Assembly: GCA_016207885.1 (NCBI GenBank)
Contig: JACQZE010000003.1
Location: forward strand, 124,001-188,000
Origin: Nitrospirota bacterium
GTDB lineage: Bacteria > Nitrospirota > Thermodesulfovibrionia > UBA6902
Direction of reading: 5' to 3'
DNA: 64,000 nucleotides
Shown: positions 17,871 to 26,856 of the stretch, piece after piece
How positions within the stretch are numbered: position 1 is the stretch's first letter
How the letters are laid out: every line of letters starts with the position of its first letter
The notes under the pieces: model-generated
What the model saw: the letters and a program-made list of their open reading frames with translations, nothing else
What the model was told of the DNA's origin: nothing
Database searches by the model: none
Position numbers and translations under genes: made by a program

Positions 17871-19277
17871 TTACGCCAACGCTTCAACAATACATTTAGA
17901 CAACGCCTTTATCTCCCTATCCAGCACAGTCCTTGCATCAACAAGAAGCGCGCCGTCCTGTATCCTTGCGATCACGGGGGTGGAACTTTCTCTCAATCTC
18001 TTTTCAAACTTATTGACAGACATCCTGAGGGGTTTGATCGAGACAACAAAGGTTGGAAAGTCGGTCTCAGGAAGAGAGCCGCCGCCGGCGCGCGACTGAT
18101 CTGGAATGACGGTGATATCGGCATGGTCAGAGAGAGACTTCTTTAGAGATGTCTGGATCTTCTGCGCCCTCTTTTTGATGATATCCTTTTTTTCTGTAAG
18201 CATCCTGAGCGTCGGAATATCCCTGACAGCCTTCTCCTCATCAAGGAACTGCATAAAGGTCGCCTCAAGAGATGCAAGCGTCAGCTTATCTATCCTCAAA
18301 GCCCTGAGCATGGGATTTTTCTGGATCATCTGTATGTATTTTTTCTTTCCTATGATTATGCCTGCCTGAGGGCCGCCCAGGAGCTTGTCACCGCTGAATG
18401 TAACGATATCCACTCCTGACTTGATGACGCTCTGAACCGTCGGCTCGCCAAAGACGCCGTACTTCTCAAGATCTATCATGCAGCCGCTTCCGAGGTCTGC
18501 CATCACAGGCACCCTAAACTCTCTTCCTAAACCGGCGAGTTGATCCATAGAGACCTCTTCTGTAAAACCGATCACCTTGTAGTTGCTCGGATGAACCTTG
18601 AGCAGGAGGGCTGTATCGCCGCAGACGGCATTTTCATAATCTCTTAGATGCGCCTTATTTGTTGAGCCTACTTCCCTGAGCACCGCGCCGCTTGCCTGCA
18701 TCACCTCAGGTATCCTGAATGAGCCGCCGATCTCTACAAGTTCGCCTCTGGATACTATGACCTCACGACCCCTTGCAAATGTATTCAGGCAGACGAGTAC
18801 GGCTGCGGCATTGTTATTAACAATTAGCGCATCCTCTGCGCCTGTCAGCTCAAGAACGATATCATTCAGATGCGAATACCTCTTGCCTCTCTTCGCGCTT
18901 GAGAGGTCATATTCAAGGTTTGAGTAGCTTGCGGCAACATTTGTTATATTCTTGATCGCCTCGTCAGAAAGTATCGCCCTGCCGAGATTGGTATGGATGA
19001 CGACTCCAGTTGCGTTGATCACCGGCCTGAGTTTATACGCAGAGAGTTCTTTTAATATCCTTTCAATATCAGGTGAAAGCGCATCAAGAGAGACAACGGG
19101 CATGAGGCCGCTCAATATCTCTTTTCTCTTTGCGTCAAGAACGGTTCTGACGGCTTTAAGAACTGACTTTCTCGGATAAGACTCAAGCCATTTCAGGCCA
19201 TAAGGACTCTTGAGAACTTCATCAACAGAGGGGATATCTTTGAGAGGATTAAGTTTATTCATCTGTGTTTTTAACAC
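17871..19277 (-). CDS. selA: L-seryl-tRNA(Sec) selenium transferase SelA
   Basis: The 468-aa protein is family length and begins ...LKDIPSVDEVLKSPYG. The PLP-lysine motif FSGDKLLGGPQAG is present, as are NATGVVIHTNLGRA and SNLEYDL, typical of SelA. It converts seryl-tRNA(Sec) to selenocysteyl-tRNA(Sec) using selenophosphate. In the ancestral arrangement it was presumably next to selB; here about 5.1 kb of accessory modules intervene. Its 3' end is partly duplicated at 16893-17090. selD is not in this window. Confidence 0.96.
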   Translation of the reverse strand: MLKTQMNKLNPLKDIPSVDEVLKSPYGLKWLESYPRKSVLKAVRTVLDAKRKEILSGLMPVVSLDALSPDIERILKELSAYKLRPVINATGVVIHTNLGRAILSDEAIKNITNVAASYSNLEYDLSSAKRGKRYSHLNDIVLELTGAEDALIVNNNAAAVLVCLNTFARGREVIVSRGELVEIGGSFRIPEVMQASGAVLREVGSTNKAHLRDYENAVCGDTALLLKVHPSNYKVIGFTEEVSMDQLAGLGREFRVPVMADLGSGCMIDLEKYGVFGEPTVQSVIKSGVDIVTFSGDKLLGGPQAGIIIGKKKYIQMIQKNPMLRALRIDKLTLASLEATFMQFLDEEKAVRDIPTLRMLTEKKDIIKKRAQKIQTSLKKSLSDHADITVIPDQSRAGGGSLPETDFPTFVVSIKPLRMSVNKFEKRLRESSTPVIARIQDGALLVDARTVLDREIKALSKCIVEALA

Positions 19278-19323
19278 AAGGAAGGCAGTATGGTCAAGTG
19301 AATAAAATATAACATATTATTTA

Positions 19324-19446
19324 CCCCACTTTAGAAAAGGGGGGCAAGGGGGGATTTGAAGTCTCTTTAGGAAAACATGCTTTCTTAGAATAATGGAAGA
19401 TATTATATTTATAAAATCCCCCTTAATCCCCCTTTGTCAAAGTGGG
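19324..19446. repeat. Inverted-repeat element (MITE-like), full copy
   Basis: The left arm cccactttagaaaagggggg...ggggggattt and the right arm aaatcccccttaatccccctttgtcaaagtggg are imperfect reverse complements of ~33 bp flanking a ~55-bp AT-rich centre. The element sits between the hisD stop and the selA start. A half element with nearly the same left arm occurs at 48011-48047 just before dinB. It could fold as a long hairpin in RNA. There is no transposase, so it is non-autonomous. Confidence 0.75.
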
Positions 19447-19464
19447 AAGTAAGTGAATTACTAT

Positions 19465-20748
19465 TTATTTTTTCAGCCGAACCCTTACCGAATTGCCGTG
19501 CGCCTCAAGCCCCTCGCTGTCTGCTATCTCGGCAACGGTCTTTGAAATGGCGATAAAGCCCGCCTTGCTCGCGTTTATCAGGCTTGTGCGTTTGATAAAG
19601 TCATATACCCCGAGCGGTGATGAAAACCTTGAGGAGCCACATGTGGGAAGGGTGTGGTTCGGCCCTGCGGAATAGTCGCCAAGGCTTTCAGGAGTCCATT
19701 CTCCAAGGAATATCGCTCCGGCATTTTTTATAGACGGTAAAAGTTTCTCAGGTTTCTTTGTCATGATCTCAAGATGCTCAGGCGCTATGCGGTTTGCAAT
19801 TTGGACTGCCTCGGCAATATCCGCTGTAAGAATTATTGCGCCGTACTTGGTTATCGAACTCTCAGCGATCTTTTTTCTGCTGAGCTTTTCAAGCTGAAGC
19901 GCCAGCTCTTTTTGAACTTCTTTGGCAAGTTGCTCAGAGTCAGTGACCAGGATGGATGAAGCCATCTCATCATGCTCTGCCTGACCGAGGAGGTCTGCGG
20001 CAATGAATGACGGGTTGGCTGTCTTGTCGGCAATTATCAGGATCTCGCTCGGCCCTGCTATCATGTCAATACCCACATCGCCGAAGACAATCTTCTTGGC
20101 GGTAGCAACAAATATGTTTCCGGGCCCAACGATCTTATCAACCCTCTTTATCGTCTCGGTGCCGTAAGCCATTGCAGCGATAGCCTGTGCTCCTCCGATC
20201 GCGTAGACTTCAGTTATCTTCAACAGGCTGACAGCAGCAGCAACCGCAGGGTTGATCTTGCCGTCAGGAGAAGGGACACAAACTGCTATCTCTTTTACCC
20301 CTGCAACCTGCGCGGGTATCACATTCATAAGAACCGTTGACGGATAAGCAGCCTTTCCTCCCGGCACATAAACGCCTACCCTTTCAATAGGCCTAATCAC
20401 ATGGCCGAGCATTATGCCTTTATCAGAGATATACCAGGACTCTTCTTTCTGAAGGTCATGATATGCCTTTATCCTTTTCGCAGACTCCTTAAGCGCTTTG
20501 ACCAGATCCTTGCCTGCCATAGCGGCAGCCGCTTCTATCTCTTTGCTGCTTACAGCGATGTTCCTCGGCTTTACTGAATCAAACTTCTCTGTATATTTCT
20601 TAACAGCGCTGTCGCCGTTTGTCCTGACATCATTAATTATCTTCTTAACAACAGACTCATAATCCTCTCCGCCGTCTGAACCTGTCGTTGCCCTGTGGCT
20701 CAGTCCCTTTATGAAGAGAGCAACATCAGCACTCCTGATTATCCTCAC
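19465..20748 (-). CDS. hisD: Histidinol dehydrogenase
   Basis: The 427-aa protein is family length. Conserved segments include [66 protein letters not shown] (zinc and catalytic His/Glu) and [19 protein letters not shown]. It catalyses the last two oxidations of histidine synthesis. Its start overlaps the murA stop by 4 nt (ATGA), so it is co-transcribed with murA-prmC-prfA-rpmE. No other his genes are nearby. Confidence 0.96.
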   Translation of the reverse strand: MRIIRSADVALFIKGLSHRATTGSDGGEDYESVVKKIINDVRTNGDSAVKKYTEKFDSVKPRNIAVSSKEIEAAAAMAGKDLVKALKESAKRIKAYHDLQKEESWYISDKGIMLGHVIRPIERVGVYVPGGKAAYPSTVLMNVIPAQVAGVKEIAVCVPSPDGKINPAVAAAVSLLKITEVYAIGGAQAIAAMAYGTETIKRVDKIVGPGNIFVATAKKIVFGDVGIDMIAGPSEILIIADKTANPSFIAADLLGQAEHDEMASSILVTDSEQLAKEVQKELALQLEKLSRKKIAESSITKYGAIILTADIAEAVQIANRIAPEHLEIMTKKPEKLLPSIKNAGAIFLGEWTPESLGDYSAGPNHTLPTCGSSRFSSPLGVYDFIKRTSLINASKAGFIAISKTVAEIADSEGLEAHGNSVRVRLKK

Positions 20749-21995
20749 TTCACCCTCCTGACATCTGCGCCAAGGTATCTCAACTTCTCCTCGATCTTCT
20801 CATAACCCCTATCAAGATGATAGACCCTGTCTATGACAGTCTCGCCTTCAGCCGCAAGCCCTGCTATCACAAGAGAAGCGCTCGCCCTGAGGTCGGTCGC
20901 CATCACAGGAGCTCCCGTAAGTGACCTGACGCCTTCAACGGTCGCGGTAGAGTCCTGCACCTTTATCTTCGCGCCCATCCTCCTCATCTCTGCAACATGC
21001 ATGAACCTGTTCTCAAATATATTCTCTGTCACAATGCTCGTCCCCTCAGCCACTGACATAAGCGCCATGAACTGCGCCTGCATGTCCGTTGGAAAACCGG
21101 GGTAAGGCATCGTCCTTATATCAACGGCCTTCAATCTTTCTGGGCCCTTGACCTTCAGCACACCACCATGATGTTCCATCTTTATTCCTGTCTCCTCAAG
21201 CTTTACTATCACAGGCTCGATATGCTCCATGCTGCAGCCCTGTATCTCTATCTCACCGCCGGTGATCCCGGCTGCCGCTATAAATGTTCCTGTTTCTATC
21301 CTATCAGGTATTACTCTATAGTCAAGCGGGGAAAGTGAGGACACACCTTTTATCCTTATCATTCCGCTACCTGCGCCATGTATCGATGCGCCCATTGATA
21401 TCAAAGCGTTTGCAAGGTCAACCACTTCAGGCTCGCATGCCGCGTTCTCAAGCACCGTCTCACCGTCAGCAAGAGATGCAGCCATCATAAGGTTCTCTGT
21501 CCCTGTGACCGTCGGGATATCAAAACAGATATGCGCGCCTCTTAACCTGCCTGACCTCGCATTGATGTAGCCGTCTGAAAGTGATATCTCTGCGCCCATC
21601 TTTTCAAGCCCCATGACATGAAGGTTTATCGGCCTTGCGCCTATTGCGCAGCCGCCCGGCAGTGAGACCCTCGCCTGTCCCATCCTCGCAAGCAGCGGGC
21701 CGAGCACAAGCACTGAAGCTCGCATCGTCTTTACGAGGTCATAGGACGCCTCTACATGATCTATATTCTCCGCCCTGAGCGAGACCTTTTTGTCCTGACG
21801 CTCAAAACCGATTCCAAGGCTCTTAAGCAGCTTTCCCATTGTGGAGATGTCCTTCAGTTCAGGCACATTATCAATAAGGCTTTCACCAGAGCTGAGAATG
21901 GATGCCACCATGATCGGAAGCGCGGCATTTTTTGCGCCGCTTATTGTTACGCTTCCCATTAATTTATTTCTGCCCTTAACTATTATCTTGTCCAT
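20745..21995 (-). CDS. murA: UDP-N-acetylglucosamine 1-carboxyvinyltransferase
   Basis: The 416-aa EPSP-synthase-fold enzyme transfers enolpyruvate from PEP to UDP-GlcNAc, the first committed step of peptidoglycan synthesis. Visible signatures are KNAALPIMVASIL near the N-terminus, the catalytic-Cys loop LPGGCAIGARPINLH with the active-site Cys, and PYPGFPTDMQAQFMAL. The Cys form is the fosfomycin-sensitive type. It overlaps prmC by 13 nt and hisD by 4 nt, so translation is coupled along the operon. Confidence 0.97.
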   Translation of the reverse strand: MDKIIVKGRNKLMGSVTISGAKNAALPIMVASILSSGESLIDNVPELKDISTMGKLLKSLGIGFERQDKKVSLRAENIDHVEASYDLVKTMRASVLVLGPLLARMGQARVSLPGGCAIGARPINLHVMGLEKMGAEISLSDGYINARSGRLRGAHICFDIPTVTGTENLMMAASLADGETVLENAACEPEVVDLANALISMGASIHGAGSGMIRIKGVSSLSPLDYRVIPDRIETGTFIAAAGITGGEIEIQGCSMEHIEPVIVKLEETGIKMEHHGGVLKVKGPERLKAVDIRTMPYPGFPTDMQAQFMALMSVAEGTSIVTENIFENRFMHVAEMRRMGAKIKVQDSTATVEGVRSLTGAPVMATDLRASASLVIAGLAAEGETVIDRVYHLDRGYEKIEEKLRYLGADVRRVK

Positions 21996-22846
21996 TGCGC
22001 GCTCACTATCCTCTCTATGCCTGAATAATCCTTTATAGTTTCAATATTAATATATCCTGATCCCTTCATCAAAGATACAACCTCATCTGCGCATCCGTCG
22101 CCAAGCTCAAACATGAGCATGCCGTTGTCATTCAAAAAATCCCGTGCTGCGGGAATTATCTTTTTATAAAAACCCAGCCCGTCTTCGCCTCCGTCAAGCG
22201 CGCTTAACGGTTCCCAATCCCTTATCTCAGGCTGAAGCCCCTCAATATCGCCGGTCTTTATATAAGGCGGGTTTGAGATGATAAGGTCAAAATATCGTCC
22301 TTCTTTAATAGGCATGAAGAGATCTCCTTGAAGAAAAGAGACATTCTTTACACCGTTTATATCGGCATTCTTTTTTGCATAGGCGATTGCTTTATCTGAA
22401 ATATCCACTCCGCAAACATCCGCGTCTTTGAATTCCTTTGCAATAGCAAGTGCGATGCAGCCGCTTCCTGTGCAGAGGTCAAGAACTGCCGGCCTTTTTC
22501 TCTCAACTGCAGATTGTGAAGCGTGAAGTCTCTTTATCGCCTCTTCAGCCAAAAGCTCTGTCTCAGGCCTCGGTATTAAAACACCCTCTCCCACTGATAT
22601 CTTAAGCCCTAAAAATTCTTCTGACCCTAATATATACTGCAGCGGCTCACGCATCGATCTCCGTCCGGCAATTTCAGAAATGAGATCATCCTCTTTATCC
22701 ATCAGCACAGGATCATCCCTGTAGATACTTACCGTGTCTATCCCAAGCCCATGCCTTAAAATAAGCTCAGCCTCTTTGCCTGCGGATTCCAGCCCGCATG
22801 AGCTCAAGAGGTTTGTAATGTCTTTTATTTTATTGACGGCCTTCAT
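21983..22846 (-). CDS. prmC: Release factor glutamine N5-methyltransferase
   Basis: The 287-aa class I SAM methyltransferase has GVLIPRPETELLAEEA, the SAM-binding VLDLCTGSGCIALAIA and the catalytic NPPY motif (LIISNPPYIKTGD). PrmC methylates the Gln of the GGQ motif in release factors. It directly follows prfA, whose product is its substrate, after a 20-nt gap, the classic arrangement. Confidence 0.96.
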   Translation of the reverse strand: MKAVNKIKDITNLLSSCGLESAGKEAELILRHGLGIDTVSIYRDDPVLMDKEDDLISEIAGRRSMREPLQYILGSEEFLGLKISVGEGVLIPRPETELLAEEAIKRLHASQSAVERKRPAVLDLCTGSGCIALAIAKEFKDADVCGVDISDKAIAYAKKNADINGVKNVSFLQGDLFMPIKEGRYFDLIISNPPYIKTGDIEGLQPEIRDWEPLSALDGGEDGLGFYKKIIPAARDFLNDNGMLMFELGDGCADEVVSLMKGSGYINIETIKDYSGIERIVSAQWTR

Positions 22847-22866
22847 ATCTTCTCTGCGCCTTATCT

Positions 22867-23934
22867 TTACGCCTCTTTTAATTTTTCAGCCTGATAATAA
22901 TCATGAAGGCTCTCAACGACTTCGTCAAGATCCCCTTCCATAATGATCGCCAGTTTATGAAGGGTAAGCCCTATCCTGTGGTCAGTGAGCCTGTTCTGCG
23001 GGAAGTTGTATGTTCTTACCTTTTCGCTCCGGTCGCCTGTGCCGACCTGTGATTTCCTGTTCTCCGCCCTCTCGGCGTCTATCTTCTGGCACTCAAGTTC
23101 ATAGAGCCTCGCCCTGAGGACCTTCATCGCCTTCTCCCTGTTCTTTATCTGGGAGCGGCTGTCCTGGCACTGAACGGTCAGCCCTGTTGGTACATGAACT
23201 ATCCTCACTGCTGAATATGTCGTGTTTACGCCCTGGCCTCCCGGGCCTGAGGCACAGTATGTATCAACCCTGAGATCGCTCTCAACTATCTTCAGGTCAA
23301 CCTCTTCAGCCTCAGGAAGCACGGCCACGGTCACTGCTGATGTATGCACCCTGCCGGATGTCTCTGTCGCAGGCACACGCTGGACACGGTGCGTTCCGCT
23401 CTCATATTTAAGCCGGCTGTAGACCTCTTTGCCCTGTACGGATGCCACAACTTCCTTTATCCCGCCGATGCCTGTGGAGTTGATATCCATTATCTCGACC
23501 TTCCACCTCATGCGCTCGGCATATTTGCTGTACATCCTGAAGAGCTCTGCCGCAAAGAGCGCAGCCTCATCCCCTCCTGTGCCGGCGCGGATCTCAAGGA
23601 TGATATTCTTTTCATCCCTCGGGTCTTTCGGAACCAGCATGATCTTTATCTGATTCTCAAGCGCGGTCTTTTGCTCCCTGAGTTCTGCAAGCTCGGCATC
23701 CGCAAGCTCCTTCATCTCATTGTCCTCGGATGAAGATAATATCTCCTCTGCCTCGGCAATACCCAAAAGGCATTTCTTGTATCTCTTTATCTGCTCCACA
23801 ACTGCAGAGATCGCAGACTTCTCTTTGGAATATGTCTGGCTCTTTGTGAAGTCCGAGAAGATATCAGGGTCTGACAATATCTCTGTTAACTCGGCATCCC
23901 TCTTCTCTATCTCTTCAAGTTTATCAAGTAACAT
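22867..23934 (-). CDS. prfA: Peptide chain release factor 1
   Basis: The 355-aa protein carries the RF1 codon-recognition tripeptide region [15 protein letters not shown] (PAT, reads UAA/UAG) and the peptidyl-hydrolysis GGQ in [18 protein letters not shown]1 does not read UGA, consistent with UGA being available for selenocysteine in this genome. An AGGAGA Shine-Dalgarno precedes the ATG. It lies between the rpmE terminator and prmC. Confidence 0.97.
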   Translation of the reverse strand: MLLDKLEEIEKRDAELTEILSDPDIFSDFTKSQTYSKEKSAISAVVEQIKRYKKCLLGIAEAEEILSSSEDNEMKELADAELAELREQKTALENQIKIMLVPKDPRDEKNIILEIRAGTGGDEAALFAAELFRMYSKYAERMRWKVEIMDINSTGIGGIKEVVASVQGKEVYSRLKYESGTHRVQRVPATETSGRVHTSAVTVAVLPEAEEVDLKIVESDLRVDTYCASGPGGQGVNTTYSAVRIVHVPTGLTVQCQDSRSQIKNREKAMKVLRARLYELECQKIDAERAENRKSQVGTGDRSEKVRTYNFPQNRLTDHRIGLTLHKLAIIMEGDLDEVVESLHDYYQAEKLKEA

Positions 23935-23972
23935 TTCTAAAACATCTCCTGTTTAAAAAGGGTTTTGGGCAT

Positions 23973-24014
23973 AAAAAAAGGAAACCCGCCTGAATAAATA
24001 CAGAACGGGTTTCC
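23973..24014 (-). terminator. Rho-independent terminator after rpmE
   Basis: On the minus strand GGAAACCCG and CGGGTTTCC form a perfect 9-bp stem with a 17-nt loop, followed by seven U. It sits 15 nt past the rpmE stop and before prfA, so part of the rpmE transcripts probably end here. Confidence 0.85.
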
Positions 24015-24028
24015 TCTTGTCAGTATCG

Positions 24029-24229
24029 TTACTTTTTTGCGTATTTCTTTCTGAACTTTTCAACCCTTCCTTCAGCATCCAGCAGCTTCTGCTTGCCTGT
24101 AAAGAAAGGATGGCATTTTGCGCAGACATCTACATGAATAGTCGGTTGAGTGGACATGGTGGCAAAACTTTCGCCGCATGCGCATACCGCCTTAGCCTCT
24201 TTGTATTCCGGATGAATTTCCTGTTTCAA
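24029..24229 (-). CDS. rpmE: 50S ribosomal protein L31 (zinc-binding form)
   Basis: The 66-aa protein starts at TTG 24229: a GGAGG Shine-Dalgarno lies five bases upstream, and this start gives MKQEIHPEYKEAK, matching the family's usual MK-x-x-IHP-x-Y. The in-frame ATG at 24241 would overlap that Shine-Dalgarno and is rejected. Zinc ligands C16, C18, C36 and C39 (CAC, CAKC) mark the zinc-binding class. The C-terminal HPFFTGKQKLLDAEGRVEKFRKKY is typical. It heads the rpmE-prfA-prmC-murA-hisD cluster. Confidence 0.95.
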   Translation of the reverse strand: MKQEIHPEYKEAKAVCACGESFATMSTQPTIHVDVCAKCHPFFTGKQKLLDAEGRVEKFRKKYAKK

Positions 24230-24262
24230 TGTAACCTCCATAAATAAAAAACTTAGGTATAA

Positions 24263-24292
24263 ACTATACCAAAGACAAAGACAATTTTGCAA
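24263..24292 (-). promoter_or_regulatory. Candidate sigma-70 promoter of rpmE
   Basis: On the minus strand TTGCAA (24292-24287) and TATAGT (24268-24263) are 18 bp apart, 34 nt upstream of the rpmE start. The match is reasonable but not perfect. Confidence 0.4.
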
Positions 24293-24423
24293 TACTGCAC
24301 TTAAAAACCGTTATCACGAGGGACGTTACAGTAGTCCCATGGGTTTTTTTGACAATAACTGCAGAACTGTTATGCATTGTATAATGCCTTTCGAGGTTTC
24401 GCTATTAAATGGTATAATATTAC

Positions 24424-24615
24424 ATGTTAAAAAAGTCATTACTTGAAACTAATCCTTATCTGAAAGTGCCTGAAAAATACCGGCAAGCCCTGATTACAAA
24501 TGTCGCCAGTTCAACAGCCATCGAGACAGGTGCATCCGTTGAATCTATAGCACGAAAACTTGCTAAGAGTGAGAAAATAGAAAAAATCACAACTCCGCAT
24601 CACTCCGCTCGATAA
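24424..24615 (+). CDS. Small protein convergent with Fic; candidate Fic antitoxin
   Basis: The 63-aa protein (MLKKSLLETNPYLKVPEKYR...ASSTAIETGASVESIARKL) has a helical segment with S-T-A-I-E. This is close to the S/T-x-x-x-E-G/N inhibitory motif that class I Fic antitoxins insert into the Fic active site, although the residue after Glu is Thr rather than Gly/Asn. The gene is transcribed towards fic and their 3' ends overlap by 29 nt. An extended -10 (TGG-TATAAT) ends 5 nt before the ATG and there is no Shine-Dalgarno, predicting a leaderless mRNA. The antitoxin role is inferred. Confidence 0.6.
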   Translation: MLKKSLLETNPYLKVPEKYRQALITNVASSTAIETGASVESIARKLAKSEKIEKITTPHHSAR

Positions 24616-25234
24616 TCACCGAAAATAACTTCTCCAGCGGCTTGTAATTCTTGTCCAGCCCTGCCTGGATTGCTGCGAAATATTCCTCTTTTCTCTCGAC
24701 CGTAATCAGTCCGAAATTAAGGAAAGGTAAACCGGCCTGAAGAGCCATCAATGTTGAAAGAATTCGTGCTGCCCGACCGTTCCCTTCGCGAAATGGATGT
24801 ATCAGCACCAACTCAATATGTGTTTCAGCGAGTGCATGAATAACCTCAGATCGATTCTTGAAATTACATGGCGTGTTACGCGTGAGAACATCTTGCTCGA
24901 ACTGAGTCATAAGAGATGGGATATGGATAGCCATCGCGAACGGAAAATCCCCTTTGCTCATATTTACATTCCGGTATTTGCCGGCCCATGAGTATATCCC
25001 ATCTAACCAAATTTTGTGAAAACTGCAAAGATCCGCTGCTGTAAAACAATGGTGCTTGTCAAATTTTCTTACCAGCTTGTCCGTCGCCTCTTTCAGAGCA
25101 ATAGCTTCTGCATCATCCATCTTCTCAGGTGACGTTATGCCGAGCTTGTTTTTAAGCACCCGCTCATTAGACCCCGGCTCATATGCATCTTCAGCAAGGT
25201 GCGCTGTTTTATACCGGCCTGATTTTTTCTTCAT
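24587..25234 (-). CDS. Fic/DOC family protein (probable AMPylator)
   Basis: The 215-aa protein has the complete Fic catalytic motif HPFREGNGRAAR at residues 146-157 and the flap-like region GKYRNVNMSKGDFPFA (85-100). No intramolecular inhibitory S/T-x-x-x-E-G/N helix is evident at either end, which would fit class I, where a separate antitoxin is needed. Fic enzymes transfer AMP (or related groups) to hydroxyl side chains of target proteins. It lies 12 nt downstream of a DUF6557 gene on the same strand. Confidence 0.9.
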   Translation of the reverse strand: MKKKSGRYKTAHLAEDAYEPGSNERVLKNKLGITSPEKMDDAEAIALKEATDKLVRKFDKHHCFTAADLCSFHKIWLDGIYSWAGKYRNVNMSKGDFPFAMAIHIPSLMTQFEQDVLTRNTPCNFKNRSEVIHALAETHIELVLIHPFREGNGRAARILSTLMALQAGLPFLNFGLITVERKEEYFAAIQAGLDKNYKPLEKLFSVIIERSDAEL

Positions 25235-25246
25235 ATAAGCTATCCG

Positions 25247-25771
25247 CTATCCATTCTTTAATTTGTCTTTAATACTTGCCATTAATTCTTCGTAAGGGAT
25301 AGTTTGAACCTTGCCCTCTTTAATATCTTTGGCCTGCCTCGTTAGCGCAGACAACCTGCTTCTGATCTTGCTCTGAGTGAAACCCATAAAGGTCATCTCC
25401 CAGAGACAGTGCGCTACTATTTCTTCCTTGGGTATCTTTTTAAGAACTTTTTTATCTACCTCATATCCAAGCCACTTTGACCAAGGGGTATACTCAAGGG
25501 CATATGATTGTCGAATATCTTTTTCTGTACACACACCACTAACATCCAAATATGCGTTCTTCCCCCTGCCGACCTTCTTTATATCAATAACCATTCCTTC
25601 TTTGCTATATCTGTGCCTCATATTTTTTAGAGTTTTAAAAACATACTCGTATCCCTTGATACCCTTTCTCTGGTCGGGATAAAGCTTTAGCAGCGCCTCG
25701 TTAACATCTTTAAAGGTGCATACCTTTAGTATATCTTTGAACAACACTTTCTCTGTTTTGTTCTTTATCAA
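25247..25771 (-). CDS. DUF6557-like protein upstream of Fic
   Basis: The 174-aa protein reads from a TTG at 25771 with GGAGAGG close upstream. Its sequence (FKDILKVCTFKDVNEALLKLYPDQ..., HCLWEMTFMGFTQSKIRSRLSALTRQAKDIK) resembles DUF6557, a family often found beside Fic or other toxin-antitoxin genes. It is 12 nt from fic and probably co-transcribed. No catalytic motif is evident. It could be a cofactor or regulator of the Fic module. Confidence 0.65.
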   Translation of the reverse strand: MIKNKTEKVLFKDILKVCTFKDVNEALLKLYPDQRKGIKGYEYVFKTLKNMRHRYSKEGMVIDIKKVGRGKNAYLDVSGVCTEKDIRQSYALEYTPWSKWLGYEVDKKVLKKIPKEEIVAHCLWEMTFMGFTQSKIRSRLSALTRQAKDIKEGKVQTIPYEELMASIKDKLKNG

Positions 25772-25785
25772 TGCCCTCTCCTTTT

Positions 25786-25918
25786 CTTATGTTATATACC
25801 ACATTTACTATATTTTATGTTTCAAATTTCATTGATTAAATAAAAAACTGCACTCTTAATGTGCTCCTCAACAAAAGTGATAAGTATAATTTCTTCTTCA
25901 TATAAGCTGTGCAATGAT
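25786..25918 (+). repeat. Direct repeat flanking an accessory island (left copy)
   Basis: These ~133 bp align over their full length with 30293-30420. Shared strings include atgttatataccacattt, tttcattgattaaat and catataagctgtgcaatgat. Together the copies bracket the nuclease, BRO and primase-helicase genes. This copy fills most of the otherwise empty 281-bp gap between the DUF6557 and nuclease genes. Confidence 0.85.
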
Positions 25919-26052
25919 CTCGAAATGCAATACTGCTCCTGGAAACCGTTCTTATGTATTTAGAAACCATTTTTTTGTGATAAAAGCAATCGGAAATGAT
26001 ACAATTATCCAGAAAACTGCATAATCCCTTGTTAATTATGAGAGAGTAATAC

Positions 26053-26856
26053 ATGGCAATACTCGGAAAACCTCAAGGTATTTTTGAACTTGATAATAGC
26101 GACATCTCCGTAGGGTCATTCCTATTGCGTCATGATATTTGTGAAATTCTACAAGTGTCAGACTCAGATTTATCATCAATTAAATTTAAAAACATCGATG
26201 GTCTTCAAATTGCTGATGAACGGATAATTCAAAAGGCATGGTACGGCGGCAATATTCCTAATGCGACACCATCCGACAAATCAAGCCTTGATGAGCTGTT
26301 ACTTATTGCTATTATTAAAAAAACATTCCCTGATATTAAAATTGAAAGACAAGTAAAAGTAAAGCGTTACTCCCTAGATTTAAAACTCACACAAAACGGC
26401 AAGACTTTATTTGTTGAATTTGATGGCCCTTCCCATTTTGCCCCCTCACGATACGGCAATCCCGGCGACCCATTCAAAAAAAAGAGATCAGTAGAAGATG
26501 AAACAGGTCTTGAATGCGTAAAATGGCCATATTGGATTCAACGATGCACTACAAATGTAAAAGCTCTGTTTGATAGTTCCGTAAATGGGCTTGGTGTCTT
26601 GTGGAGTACAGAAGTTCATTTCGGGATGTTCATATTTGAGAATTCAGCTGATATCATTGACACTATCACAAAAAGGTTTAATGCTGTTGATGGTTCAGGT
26701 TACGGTTATTTTTATGGTTCAGAAACCAAAGAGAGAAATAACCCTGAACATCCAATTATTGAAAAGATTCGTCAAAACAAAACTGATATAGGCACTCTAC
26801 TTCCTCGTGGTTTTGCAGACCGTGCTTACTGGCTACCCGATAAATTACAAATATGA
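26053..26856 (+). CDS. Putative PD-(D/E)xK-type nuclease
   Basis: The 267-aa protein has an unrecognised N-terminal domain, then a nuclease-like core: E81 in LDELLLIAIIK, D109 in YSLDLKL, and E122/D124 in LFVEFDGPSHF with H128. The EFDG-x-x-H signature resembles DUF559/Vsr-like restriction-fold nucleases. A conserved-looking VKWPYWIQRC follows at ~157-165. The ATG has a GAGAG Shine-Dalgarno. The 3' end overlaps the BRO gene by 4 nt, so the two are translationally coupled. Probably part of a conflict module; activity and target are inferred. Confidence 0.65.
   Translation: MAILGKPQGIFELDNSDISVGSFLLRHDICEILQVSDSDLSSIKFKNIDGLQIADERIIQKAWYGGNIPNATPSDKSSLDELLLIAIIKKTFPDIKIERQVKVKRYSLDLKLTQNGKTLFVEFDGPSHFAPSRYGNPGDPFKKKRSVEDETGLECVKWPYWIQRCTTNVKALFDSSVNGLGVLWSTEVHFGMFIFENSADIIDTITKRFNAVDGSGYGYFYGSETKERNNPEHPIIEKIRQNKTDIGTLLPRGFADRAYWLPDKLQI

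Noticed and set aside
19465-20748. A his operon around hisD
   Set aside because: No other histidine genes are present; hisD is the last gene of the rpmE-prfA-prmC-murA cluster.
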